Source: Poa pratensis (taxonomy: Eukaryota; Streptophyta; Magnoliopsida; Poales; Poaceae). From it: a DNA stretch of 64,000 nt. Positions 1 to 9,644 of the stretch are shown one piece after another. Position 1 is the stretch's first letter; every line of letters begins with the position of its first letter. Both the position numbers and the translations under genes were made by a program. Below the pieces are notes generated by a model. The model saw only the letters and a program-made list of their open reading frames with translations, was not told the DNA's origin and made no database searches. The stretch covers positions 139,143,733 to 139,207,732 of the forward strand of contig CAMZMU010000052.1 of NCBI GenBank assembly GCA_947311845.1, given 5' to 3'.

Positions 1-86
1 ATGGAGGGCCGAGATAGTCTGCCTCGACACTGTTCATGCAGAGGAAGGAGAGGCCGGGTAGTGTAGTAGCTATTATATGAAGTAAT

Positions 87-794
87 TCAGTTGAGCTTCT
101 TGGTTACACCCTTGTGCTTCATGACCCCTGGGCGAGCCCTCCTCCTTGCAGCAGCCCGTGGAGCAGGTGCTTCATCTTCATCTTCGTCGTCGGTGACCCA
201 GCGATGTGCGTAGCCTTTCTTCTTGTACTCCTCACGGACTGTCTTCTGCATCTCCAGGAAATCATCGTCCGCGCCGTCGAAAGCGGAGAACAGCAAGGTG
301 AAATAGTCCAGGACCTGCTCTTTGGGGACCGGATACCAGTCGAGGATGAACTGGTCGTCCGTGACGTACGTGGCCGGCAGATGAGTGAGCGGGCTGCTCT
401 TGTACGAGAGGATGGATTTGACATCCGCTTCGGAGAGCTTCACCCTCCGATACTTCTTGTTCTTCTTCTCCGGCTTCGGCTCTACTGCTACCGGCGCCCG
501 GTCGCCGAAGAAGGCTCTTCCGGCCGCAAACGCATCCTCTAGGGTTGCAAGGGGAACCTTGCTCCGTGCAGGCGCCGCCTTCACGGGCACGGCGGTAGAG
601 GGATTCTCCTGCTCCATCCGGGCGGTGTTTCTGCCGAGAGCCTCTGACAGGGACAACGCCTCCGCCCGGGCGGCGGCCAACGCCTTCGGTGAGGCCTTGT
701 TCTTCATGATCACCTTCAGGAGCTCGCTTACTCGGGTCGCCGCTGCACATTTGTCAAACGGAACCGAGCCTTCTTCCTCGGACGAGCTCGCCAT
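87..794 (-). CDS. Unrecognised 235-aa plant protein, promoter displaced by a retrotransposon
   Basis: A single uninterrupted reading frame starts at an ATG at 794 and ends at 87. I do not recognise the family. The N-terminal third is alanine/serine-rich, followed by a lysine-rich stretch (EKKNKKYRR), a hydrophobic central block around residues 145-175 (FILDWYPVPKEQVLDYF), a very acidic run (TDDEDEDE) and a basic C-terminus (AAARRRARPG), so it may be nuclear (inference). No signal peptide or membrane segment is visible. The start is supported by the empty-site reconstruction: without the Copia element at 804-3562, a TATA box lies about 80 bp upstream of this ATG. The element now ends 9 bp upstream of the start codon, so expression is doubtful although the frame is intact. 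The first 86 bases of the window would be 3' UTR. Confidence 0.55.
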   Translation of the reverse strand: MASSSEEEGSVPFDKCAAATRVSELLKVIMKNKASPKALAAARAEALSLSEALGRNTARMEQENPSTAVPVKAAPARSKVPLATLEDAFAAGRAFFGDRAPVAVEPKPEKKNKKYRRVKLSEADVKSILSYKSSPLTHLPATYVTDDQFILDWYPVPKEQVLDYFTLLFSAFDGADDDFLEMQKTVREEYKKKGYAHRWVTDDEDEDEAPAPRAAARRRARPGVMKHKGVTKKLN

Positions 795-803
795 GATCGC
801 CGG

Positions 804-1150
804 TGTTTGTTTTTTGTATCTCGTATGTACGAGTAGGTTACATGGACTTGGTATTGTAATAGGTGTGGACAGGGTACGGTAGTGTTAGAGTCGAACACGT
901 GTATCCTAGGACCTCCCATATAATGAGGAGGCACCATATGTTGTAACCGATGATGACGACTAGATAGCAATTGGCACGCAGGGGGAGCCAGCGACTTGTG
1001 CCGGCGCCTAGGGCGGCCGGTGTTGCGGTATCTTTGGGGAGGAGCGCCCATAGTCATGCCCCGCAGATGTAGGCGAGTTCGCCGAACTGCGTTACCAAAC
1101 ATCGTGCCTCGGTGTCGTCTATGATCTTGCATGGCGCTATTATCGTAACA
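804..1150 (+). repeat. 5' LTR of the Copia TR-GAG element
   Basis: Starts TGTTTG and ends CGTAACA, matching the second copy at 3213-3562 over its full length with few differences. It is preceded by the target duplication GCCGG at 799-803. Confidence 0.93.
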
Positions 1151-1152
1151 AG

Positions 1153-1164
1153 TGGTATCAGAGC
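1153..1164 (+). other. Primer binding site for initiator Met-tRNA
   Basis: TGGTATCAGAGC begins two bases after the 5' LTR. This is the standard plant Copia minus-strand primer binding site, complementary to the 3' end of initiator tRNA-Met. Confidence 0.93.
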
Positions 1165-2251
1165 CTGGTCGAGGCTATGCGGAAGATCATCTGGAGGTAC
1201 GAGGATCATGCTCGGCGGGCGCCTGGAAACATCCGATAGGCGCTAGGTGGAGCATGGCGGCGATCGCGGATGCGGTCGGTGGAGTCGGACACTTCGGGCA
1301 GGAGGCCTGGACCGTCCGATGAGCTGCAATCGGTAGGGATTGGCTAGACGTGGCAATCGGACCGACATAGTGGCTGGGAAGACGTCGTGGAGGCGGGGCT
1401 TCGACTCGCGATCAGATCGGCGACCAGACGTGGGGGACGGCCGAATAGATCGGAGTGTGAGGGCATCTAGACGGTGCGCTCGGTGTTGCACAAGGGTGGC
1501 GTCGTGGCACTGCAGACGAGTTGTGTCGACGATGCGGGTGGCCATGATGCACACGGCTCGTGCACGGATGTTGCGCGAGGTGGCGACTGCGGCGATAGGG
1601 TCGGCGTCGGAAGTACACGCGGCAGGGCAGGCTACAGATCGCTGGCGAGAATCAAGAAACGGATCAGAGTCTTTCGTCGAATCAGCGGCGGATCTTTTCC
1701 CGAGATGCACGGAATCGAGAAAGGCGTGCGGCAGTAGGTCGACGTGCGGCAGTAGGTCTCTGCAGGCGGTGATAGCACGCAGGGAAAGAGAGGCGTGCTG
1801 CTACAGGAGTTGTTTTGGCTTCCTGCCATGTGTGTGCAAGTTGGGTCCAGGTCGGGCTGATTGTTTTCTGGCCTATTGGATTCGTGTTTGGACGCTCGTT
1901 CAACCTGGAGATGGAGACCATCTGTACTCGGTTTCCGTGAGAGACAAGGAAAAGAAGGGCCGGTTGTGCTGAGCGCCAATAAAAGGCGGCGCGACGGAGG
2001 CTAGCAGGGCACAGAAAATCGATCTGCAAGTTCAGAAGAAGGTGGAGCTGGACCTACGTTACGATAAAGAAGTTCCATGGCTTTTGGAGGGCGGACAGTG
2101 CGGGTTGAGGTTTCTTGATAGATCGTGACAAATCTTTTCGGCGGAAACATCGGTTAGTGATACAACGGCAGTTCATCAGGGAGGCATTGACGATCAGGCA
2201 AGCCAAGACATCGGAGGTTGAGCAGAAGTTGTTCTTTACCAGTCAGCGGTC

Positions 2252-3121
2252 ATGGCACCGACTAACAAGTTTGAAGTGCAAAAGTTCGAAGGGACTGGAA
2301 ACTTCGCGCTATGGCAGACAAGGGTGAAGGATTTGTTGTCGCAACAGGGATGCTTGAAGGCGTTGCGGGATGTCAAGCCAGCTAAGATGGACAATGATGA
2401 CCGGGAGGCGTTGCAGATGCAAGCAGCCGGGATCATACGGTTGTGTCTTTCAGACCAGCTCATGTATCATGTGATGGATGAGAATGTGCCGAAAAAGATT
2501 TGGGAGAAGCTGGAGAGTCAGTTTATGTCCAAGACTGCGACGACCAAGGTGTATTTGAAGCAAAAGTTATATAAGCTGTCAATGCAAGAAGGGTCGGATC
2601 TTTTGGAGCACATGAATGCCTTTAATCAGATTGTCACGGATCTAGCACGGCTGAGTGTGAAGGTTGACGATGAGGATAGGGTGATTCTTCTTCTTTGTTC
2701 GTTGCCACCGTCCTATGAGCATTTGATCACTACTTTGACATACGGCAAGGAGACTGTCAAGCTTGAGGATATCACTGCGGCCTTATTATCCTATGATATG
2801 AGGAAGAAGAAGACCATAGAGGAAGTCGCTCATGGTGTTGATTTGCTGGTCAAGTGTGAGCTAGGCGGGAAAAGACATGAGGCGGGGAAGAAAAAGAAGA
2901 AGGTGCAATGTTACAAGTGTAAGCAGTGGGGACATTATAAAAGGGACTGTCCAGTTCTAAATGGTGGGTCAAGTGCTAACGTTGTAGCTCATAGTGATGA
3001 CTTGGATGGCGACGTTCTCTTAGTTGCAGGTGAAGTCATGAAGGATGAGGTTGCAGGAGTAGCAGTTGTGTTCCACGGAGGCGGCGAGTTTGAGGTAGAC
3101 TCATCGGGTAGCGTTCTATAA
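2252..3121 (+). CDS. gag: Copia-type Gag (UBN2-like capsid plus CCHC zinc knuckle), 289 aa
   Basis: This is the structural protein that would form the virus-like particle around element RNA. It has the typical Copia Gag opening (KFEGTGNFALWQTRVKDLL), the UBN2-type capsid core through about residue 190 with the WEKLESQF and LKQKLYKLSM blocks, a lysine-rich linker, and a CCHC knuckle CYKCKQWGHYKRDC around residue 223. The frame stops shortly before the polypurine tract with no room for a pol domain, so the element is gag-only by design or by deletion. The 1.1 kb between the primer binding site and this ATG has no credible frame and probably acts as leader. The frame shows no stop or frameshift, which suggests recent selection or recent insertion. 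Confidence 0.9.
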   Translation: MAPTNKFEVQKFEGTGNFALWQTRVKDLLSQQGCLKALRDVKPAKMDNDDREALQMQAAGIIRLCLSDQLMYHVMDENVPKKIWEKLESQFMSKTATTKVYLKQKLYKLSMQEGSDLLEHMNAFNQIVTDLARLSVKVDDEDRVILLLCSLPPSYEHLITTLTYGKETVKLEDITAALLSYDMRKKKTIEEVAHGVDLLVKCELGGKRHEAGKKKKKVQCYKCKQWGHYKRDCPVLNGGSSANVVAHSDDLDGDVLLVAGEVMKDEVAGVAVVFHGGGEFEVDSSGSVL

Positions 3122-3200
3122 GCTACGAAGAAGACAACCCAAGTCCGGAGTACATGGAAGTTTGACGCTTGGACAAACTCAAAGGTGATGGAGAATATTC

Positions 3201-3212
3201 GCCAAGGTGGAG
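3201..3212 (+). other. Polypurine tract of the Copia element
   Basis: The purine-rich AAGGTGGAG directly abuts the TGTTG start of the 3' LTR, the usual plus-strand priming site in plant Copia elements. Confidence 0.8.
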
Positions 3213-3562
3213 TGTTGTTTTTTGTGTCTCATATTATGTACGAGTAGGGTTACATGGACTTGGTGTTGTAATAGGTGTGGACAGGGTACGGTAGTGTTAG
3301 AGTCGAACACGTGTATCCTAGGGCCTCCCATATAATGAGGAGGCACCACATGTTGTAACCGATGATGACGACTAGATAGCAATTGGCACGCAGGGGGAGC
3401 CGGCGACTTGTGCCGGCGCCTAGGGCGGCCGGTGTTGCGGTATCTTTGGGGAGGAGCGTCCGTAGTCATGCCCCGCAGATGTAGGCGAGTTCGTCGAACT
3501 GTGTTACCAAACATCGTGCCTCGGTGTCGCCTATGATCTTGCATGGCGCTATTATCGTAACA
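3213..3562 (+). repeat. 3' LTR of the Copia TR-GAG element
   Basis: Starts TGTTG and ends CGTAACA, followed directly by the second target duplication copy GCCGG (3563-3567). Confidence 0.93.
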
Positions 3563-3660
3563 GCCGGATCGATTCTTGCTCGTGTCTGCAGATTCAGTTC
3601 GGGTTTGGTGGCGGGGAAGGTCGCCTCGCCGCCCAGTTTATACATCCTCTGTTAGAAACC
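3563..3660 (-). promoter_or_regulatory. Displaced promoter and 5' UTR of the gene at 87-794
   Basis: On the minus strand a TATA box (TATAAAC, 3636-3642) lies in this segment. If the Copia element and one target copy are removed, it falls about 80 bp upstream of the ATG at 794, a normal plant spacing. In the present allele it is about 2.8 kb away. TATA element and target duplication are seen directly; promoter function is inferred. Confidence 0.6.
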
Positions 3661-4068
3661 GGGTCGGATTCAGTTTCCGACAAGGACTCGAGAAACAAAC
3701 TGGCGCACGCACAGCTGACAGCCCAAACACAATTCGGACAACTCTGATCTGGAATGCAGTGCGCTGCACCTGAACGTGCAGAATCGTCCAGCCAAAATGC
3801 TGTCAAGGCATGAAGGCAACATACACATACCCTGAAACATAGTAGCAACAAATACTGTATTGAGTTTTAAAAAGCAATTACTGTAAGATATACTCCTCAT
3901 GTTACAAAGAGAAGCATATACCACACTAAAACAGCAAGATGGGAAATGCCCAAACCAAGGCCGAGTTGTATATACACTCCAAAATCTCACCAAACTTTTG
4001 CAATATTACTGTTAGACTAAGGCCAAGGAGTGCTAATGTTTCCCTAGAACACATCAACGGAAATAACT
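3661..4068. other. Gene-free stretch with a degenerate copy of micro-gene intron sequence
   Basis: No credible frame. Around 3750-3830 the sequence (TGCACCTGAACGTGCAG ... AAGGCAACATACACATAC) resembles the start of intron sequence upstream of exon 2 of the micro-genes near 31385-31460 and 53095-53160, so this is a decayed piece of the same repeat family. Confidence 0.45.
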
Positions 4069-4170
4069 TCAGCAGTTCAGCCCAGAGTTTTCCAACAGTG
4101 TTTGATGAAGCATGAGAAAAACTGGCCTCCTGAACATCTTGTAGGACTCCTTGGCATCCTCCATGATCTC
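4069..4170 (-). pseudogene. Fragment resembling the N-terminal region of a PIF/Harbinger transposase
   Basis: The minus strand reads about 33 codons before a stop, including MEDAKESYKMF and VFLMLHQTLLENSGL. The pattern of an F/M-rich VF-x2-LH-x2-L-x4-GL block resembles the helical region that precedes the nuclease domain in plant HARBI1-like proteins. No DDE nuclease domain follows and there is no clear start. It may be a transposase relic or an exon of a domesticated gene; from about 30 residues the assignment is tentative. Confidence 0.4.
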
Positions 4171-4548
4171 CTCAACTCACTAGATCATTGTCAAAAAAGG
4201 TAATTTTCTTGGCCTTCTTAGATCCCTGTAAACATCTTGAGATGCATAACCATCAAATGCAAAAAGAGGCTATAACATTTTCCATTATACACAACTACAT
4301 CCTCCTGACTTGATTCCCTACCATTTGAACATCACATCCGCCACACACAAAGAGAAACACATAGGACCAACACTGCAACACGTCAGCTATATAGGTTTAA
4401 GCAGAAATACAGATTCACGGGATCTCAAATGTTAATGACACTACAAGTTCGTATGAGGCCCACAAATAAGAGTATCATATGGCATTACAAGTTCATCTGA
4501 TGATCCAAAATATATGTTTAAGTCATATAAAATATAAGAAAGTGAAGG
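4171..4548. other. No gene seen
   Basis: AT-rich sequence between the transposase-like fragment and the coiled-coil exon. It may be the 3' UTR of the minus-strand exon at 4549-5307. I see no repeat boundary or conserved frame. Confidence 0.4.
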
Positions 4549-5307
4549 CTAATGCTTCTTCTTCTCCTCCCATGTCCTCTTAATCCATTCAAATCTTTCA
4601 GTTGGTGTCTTTAAAGTGGTGAACGCATCGCGACACTCTTTTTTCACAGAGAGATGTGAAGCATAGAAATGCTCAATGCTCCCTATCTTGGACCCATCCT
4701 CAACGACCATGCGCATCATTCGTCTAATCTCCCATCTCACCGGATTCCATGTCCTCTCAAGCCATTCAAGCCTTCCATCTTCTTTTTTAAAAATACTGAC
4801 CATATCACGAATCTCCTTTTTCTTAAAGAGTTGCGTGGCATAGGAATACACAGCACTCCCTTTCTCGGCCCCATCCTCAATCACTATGTCCAACATTTGT
4901 GCGATCTCTTCAGCCTCCTCACGTTTATTTTTTATTTGACGCTCAGCCTCCTCACATTTAATTTTTATCTGACGCTCAGCCTCCTCACATTTCTTGTGCC
5001 AATTCTTTTCAATGAAGTCTAAAACACGGTCAAGGCGGGACTCTATGTCACGCCTTCTCTTTGATGGTGTAGGACTAGGTGAATACCGCATGGCCCTCTT
5101 CTTTCCAACATTGACATCAATAGATGTAGAAGCATTACAGCCAAACCCTTCACAACCGGAACCAGCCTCATCTTCTTCAAGCTTAACATAGGATGTTCCA
5201 ACATCAGGTATTGCTTCCAGTACCATTGCTTGCTCATTTTTAACGATTCTGACTTTATACTCATTATTAAGTGGAGCATGCCTAAGTTTCACGCGATCTG
5301 GACATTT
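4549..5307 (-). CDS. Terminal exon of an unrecognised coiled-coil protein with an internal duplication
   Basis: A frame of about 250 codons ends at 4549. The open frame extends to 5334, but a strong splice acceptor (TTTGTTTACAG) on the minus strand at 5308-5309 suggests the exon begins at 5307 with AAATGTCCAG in phase 0, so upstream exons are missing or unrecognised. Features: a nuclear-signal-like patch (SKRRRD), repeated coiled-coil units (KCEEAERQIK twice, then KREEAEE), then two related modules near the C-terminus, each with an EDG...GS...YA...L..KKE.RD...F...ER.EW..RTW pattern. This C-terminal pattern recalls plant Myb/SANT-like proteins often linked with Harbinger transposons (weak inference). 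The frame is intact, but without an N-terminus function cannot be assigned. Confidence 0.5.
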   Translation of the reverse strand, partial: KCPDRVKLRHAPLNNEYKVRIVKNEQAMVLEAIPDVGTSYVKLEEDEAGSGCEGFGCNASTSIDVNVGKKRAMRYSPSPTPSKRRRDIESRLDRVLDFIEKNWHKKCEEAERQIKIKCEEAERQIKNKREEAEEIAQMLDIVIEDGAEKGSAVYSYATQLFKKKEIRDMVSIFKKEDGRLEWLERTWNPVRWEIRRMMRMVVEDGSKIGSIEHFYASHLSVKKECRDAFTTLKTPTERFEWIKRTWEEKKKH

Positions 5308-6561
5308 CTGTAAACAAAGTTTACAGGACCACATTAGTTTAAAAAGGCATTTGAAAATGATATATGTGAGTGATATTATGCCATAAAAATCTATGGGCTA
5401 CGGCATCCCAACATACTTCTTCTCCATCAATGAATACAACACACGTAAAAAAACTATGCCATGCAACAGAAATACATCACTGCCTTCTTGAATAAAATAG
5501 CTGTCAGAACAAGTTTCTTTAGTGCATACAAGCCACAAGATTTATCAATCCTACGTAACAAAAGGTCAAGTTAACACAGATCAAGTAGCATATCGTATTA
5601 CATATCTCACATGACAGGATTTTGCAGTAGTAAACTAGTTGAATACATTCTACTTATCATGGAACTAAAAGGTCAAGCCCGACATTTGTGGAAATTGTTA
5701 AAATACTTTCTCATGAATGCACTCAGGTAAACTCATGTATTAACATTCCAGGCCCAACCCCTAAATCACCCACATTGACATGGATCGAAGCAAAAAGAAA
5801 GCAAAAGGTAGGAAATTTGTTATAACTCCGTCGATAGAAAAAATAGCAATATGAAGGCAGGTTTTGAAAATAGCAAGTGGAAAGATAGTAAAAGAGAGGG
5901 GACCTCAATAGATTTCCAGGGGAAAACATAACAAGTGACTTTGCATCAAGATTCAAGAATACCAAATTGGTCCATAGTCCATACAAATGGTTGTATCTAA
6001 ATCTGAGTGTTTCAGAAAAAACCTGCAAAATTGACACGACAAGATACCTAGAATGCTATCAAGGTATAATACCGCAAAAGACAGCAGTAGCAAGTTGCCA
6101 GCAGTAACTTAAAGCAACAATCAACTAAGCTGAACTGAATCAGTAAGCTAATTGTCGTAACAATTTACAGGTAGAACATTAGCATAACACTGGACCCTAT
6201 GACAGCATCCAGGAAAATTTGCCGGTAGTTGCCGCGGGATAGTAACGTACGGGATTACAAGCAAGACAAGAGGAAAATCGGTGGTTACTGTCAGAGCAAT
6301 GCAAACGATTATCCCCAATAGTCCGAAGCTAACCGAAGAGCATGGCAGATACAAATCCAACCTAAGAGCAGCCGATTCGAAATGTCTAATCCGCAATACG
6401 TACTACCGAAACATGAATTTATATCCTCACCTAACCAACAGAAACACAAGCGACGAGTTCTGCAAGCCCGGCCGTGGTCAAACTAAACTAAATACTACAG
6501 TAAAACACTAAGCGACGAGATGGACTGGACGAAATGGAAGCTCCGGGCTGAGATGGAGTAC
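5308..6561 (-). other. Intron-like region with a decayed exon-2 copy of the micro-gene family
   Basis: On the minus strand, an acceptor TTTTGCAG at 6023-6024 is followed by sequence (GAAACACTCAGATTTAGATA) aligning with micro-gene exon 2 at 31297-31365 and 53011-53079. The frame is broken here and an insertion separates its two halves (about 5930-6022). The rest of the region holds no credible frame. With the first-exon copies at 6562-6648 and 7134-7220 this is a decayed paralogue of the micro-gene. Confidence 0.45.
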
Positions 6562-6648
6562 CTCCGAGGATCCGGTGGCTTCCAGGAGGGATCCCAGCTC
6601 GGCTCTCCCAGTTTGCGCCGCCTTGCCGTCGCCGCCGCCGCCGTCCAT
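6562..6648 (-). pseudogene. First-exon copy A1 of the micro-gene family
   Basis: The minus strand has an ATG at 6648 and 29 codons (MDGGGGDG ... ELGSLLEATGSSE), ending at a conserved splice donor GAG|GTACTCC at 6560-6561. The glycine-rich start and the LLEATGSSE end match exons at 7134, 31982 and 61391. The downstream exon-2 copy near 6022 is degenerate, so this copy is probably not functional, although the exon itself is open. Confidence 0.6.
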
Positions 6649-6809
6649 TTCCGTTTGGTCCTGCTCAGTTGGCGCGCTTCCCCTACCCGTTTCCCGCCAC
6701 AGTTGGCGCACAAAACTTTTGGCACCGGAGGCTCTAAAGAAAATGAATTGGCACTGCAGCGCGATCCGCCCGAAGCGCATCCCGGCCATCCAACACTACC
6801 TTGTTTATC

Positions 6810-7076
6810 TCTAGTCTAGTGTATTTTATGGGATGGAGGGGATTATTCTGGATCCTGCAAAATCCCCACTAGCATATTTACTTCTAATGTATTTTCGGGG
6901 ATGGGAGGAGATAATCCCAAATATCCCCTACCAACAACCTCATTTTTGCCTAGCACAAATACTCTTGTCCATGCTAGTGTATTTTAGGGGAAGAGTATTT
7001 GTTATGATTGGGTGTTCAGCAAATCCCCTACCATCCCAATTATTCCCATCCCTAAAATACTCTTGGAGTAAACTAA
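6810..7076. mobile_element. MITE-like insertion between two first-exon copies
   Basis: Both ends carry related inverted sequence: AGTGTATTTTATGGGATGG on the left and the reverse complement of CCATCCCTAAAATACTCTTG on the right. The element separates exon copies A1 and A2, which share flanking sequence. The target duplication is not clear, so the superfamily is not assigned. Confidence 0.5.
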
Positions 7077-7133
7077 GGCCTAAGCGACAAGATGGACTGG
7101 ACGAACCGGAAACTGCAGGTTGAGATGGAGTAC

Positions 7134-7220
7134 CTCGGAGGATCTGGTGGCTTCCAGGAGGTGTCGAAGCTCGGCTCTCCCAGTTTGCGCCGCCTCGCCG
7201 CCGCCGCCCTCGCCCTTCAT
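7134..7220 (-). pseudogene. First-exon copy A2 of the micro-gene family
   Basis: Twenty-nine codons from an ATG at 7220 (MKGEGGGGE ... LLEATRSSE) end at donor GAG|GTACTCC (7132-7133). It is a close duplicate of the exon at 6562-6648; similarity extends into both flanks (TAAGCGACAAGATGG on one side, TTTCCCGCCACAGTTGGCG on the other). No own downstream exons are visible. Confidence 0.55.
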
Positions 7221-7339
7221 TTCCGTTTGCTCCTGCTCAATTGGCCCGCTCTCGCTTCCCGTTTCCCGCCACAGTTGGCGCACAGGGAAAGAGCGTCCCG
7301 TCTTACCCTATTCCTGCCTCCGTTCGCGGCAAAATGGAC

Positions 7340-7620
7340 TCGCTAGTCTTTCAGATCAGCCCCTAGAATTAAAGATAATTTTTCTATGGATGGGATGATT
7401 AGTCATTAGTCCCACCTCGCTAGTCTTTTAGATTAGCCCCTAGAAATATAGATAATTTTATGGTTGGGCTTGGACGGTATGATTTGTTTCACCTCGCTAG
7501 TCTTTCAGATCGCCCCCTAGAAATATAGATAATTTCTACTGTCGTTGTGTTTCTCTAGAATCTGGATGGCATGATTGGAACCACCTCGCTATTCTTTCAT
7601 ATCTACCCTTTAGAAATAAT
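7340..7620. repeat. Short tandem array, about 75-90 bp period, four diverged units
   Basis: Units begin near 7344, 7418, 7493 and 7582, each with a CTCGCTAGTCTTTCAGATC-like segment followed by CCCCTAGAAATATAGATAAT. The last unit is the most diverged. Confidence 0.7.
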
Positions 7621-9641
7621 GATATTCTTCCCTTCTTTTATTATGGATAATTCTTCTGAACAATATAGATGTTCCCCAACCGTTCCACCGCTGTAATCCT
7701 GGAATAAAATGGGTTGCCAAAACCCATGGTGCTGTCATTTTGTCTCCCTCTCTCCGCCAGATAAACTCTCATAAATCGAGAAAAATTAAAAAAGTAGGAA
7801 AATTAAGCTACACGGGGCATAGAAATTTTTAACATTGGTTTCAGGTGCGAAGATAGACCCTTCTCCTATATCTGTTCGGTGTTGCTCTTCTCATAAGAAA
7901 CCAATATTAGTATTCACCTCTTATTGTTTCGAAGTAGGTACGGCGAATAAGATAAAAAAATTGGACTTTCACATTTTCTACAGATAACTTATCTCAATGG
8001 AAGCACAGATCCTTTAGCATTTTGAGTTTTTTAAGTTCTTTAGCTCTATTCTATAATAGGTTGAACCCTAGCCCAACCAGATCAAAATTTGAACTAATCG
8101 AACTCTAACTCAACTAATCTAATCGGCTCGTTGGTGGGGTTCCCATGACAGTACCTTGTGGCGTAGACGCCACCAAATAAGGGTCAGAGACGTCGGTGGC
8201 CGTCGGTGGGGTGGAGGCGGTGACCGCATACGGGGAAAAGTGGAGATGGGCCTTGGGCGAATAAAAATGAATACAATTTATATTAAACTTATATACTTAT
8301 CTAAGTCTTATTTTATCATGTTATGGTATTACAAGTATACTTTTCTTTTTACTCCCATAGTTTAACCACATACGTGACAATGTTACTAAAAATTAGTTGG
8401 TGTGTTATTTGTAAGGAAATAAATAGCGTACTACATCAAATAGCGTCGGACTTAAAATACAACATTAGGGTTCTATATCGCGCTAGAGCGTGCTATTAGC
8501 TACATTGTACACTCATTTTCTAGCGAGAAAAATCATCAAACTGTACTAAAGCGCACTTATTTTTTTCCATGGTTTTTTGTTTGAAATGAATTTATTGAAA
8601 GATACTAAAGTTTGGATGTTGTAACAATTTTTTTCTACAAATGCATAATATATATATATATATTAAGTATTTATGGTATACTTATGTAAAAAAGTAAGAT
8701 CTAACACGTCTCTTAATAGCAGTCTCTAGAGTATAAGTGAGCCAACATATTTCTAGAAAATTGTAGAGGATAAACTAAAGCAACTACACTATACCTTTTC
8801 ATGGTCAAAGCTATCTAGCAAATTAAAATTTAGCAAAATTGTGTGTGATGTGTTAGTATGGAAACAAAATAGTTAGAGTAATCACCTATGCCAAAAAACA
8901 TTGTGAATTCTAGGATGTTAGCACATGCAAATTTATTGTTTTACATGCTCTGATGCAATGTGCTTGTTACCATCTGCTATACAAGTCCCTCGGTCAGTTT
9001 TTGAATTTTCATTGTGCACGAAATTAAACATTGAAATCTAGTTAACATAAATCTTCGTAAAATCTACATGACTCGCGTGTAAGGGAATATCTGGTAACTA
9101 AATTTATTTTTGTGGGTCGTATTACGTCCCAAGAGGTCTGTGGTGTGTATTTCTTTTCAGCCATATTTAATGTTAAGTACTCCATTTGTCCAAAAAATCA
9201 AGGCTTGTATTATGTTTACCATCTTAATTCACGTATTTGACCACTAATAATACTAAAGTGTAAGGTTTGAGTTTGAATAAATGCATCTTTGCATTTTGTT
9301 TGTGGAATAATGTTTTCATATGTATTTATACTATGTTTTAGACATACTGCAAGTGAAATCATAGTCAAGGTTGTGCATGGTTGAAAAAAAAGTCATTCAT
9401 GTTCTATTTTTTTGGCAGGGTGTAATATATAATGGCACAATGATTACTATATACATCAACATTTCGGGGCCTTCTCTTCTTGAGGTCATGGACAACCGCC
9501 CTTCTTGCCTAGCCTATGGGCCGGCCCCGTGCATTTCACAAATCCAGAAATCTTAAAAGCGCAGATTTGCTATTTGTTCATGTCGACCGCACATGCTACA
9601 CGACAAGCAAACCCTATAGGTGTCCGTCCTTTTTGTCCAGC
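7621..9641. other. AT-rich gene-free stretch
   Basis: No credible coding frame. A short stretch at about 9178-9255 (TACTCCATTTGTCCAAAAA) resembles the end of a decayed Stowaway-type MITE. A short TA dinucleotide run is at about 8650-8663. The rest shows nothing recognisable. Confidence 0.45.
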
Positions 9642-9644
9642 TTA

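Larger units (their letters stand above)
804..3562 (+). mobile_element. Gag-only Ty1-Copia LTR retrotransposon (TR-GAG type)
   Basis: Two LTRs of about 350 bp (804-1150 and 3213-3562), both TG...CA, flank an internal region with a Met-tRNA primer binding site, one gag frame and a polypurine tract. A perfect 5-bp target duplication GCCGG is at 799-803 and 3563-3567. No protease, integrase, reverse transcriptase or RNase H is encoded; the whole element is only 2,759 bp. It therefore fits the non-autonomous TR-GAG class and would need a Copia partner for mobility (established for the class, inference here). The gag frame is intact and the LTRs differ by few substitutions and small indels, suggesting fairly recent insertion. 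It sits between the promoter and the coding region of the minus-strand gene at 87-794. Confidence 0.93.

Noticed and set aside
1153..1164. tRNA-like sequence
   Set aside because: It is a primer binding site complementary to a tRNA end, with no tRNA fold around it.
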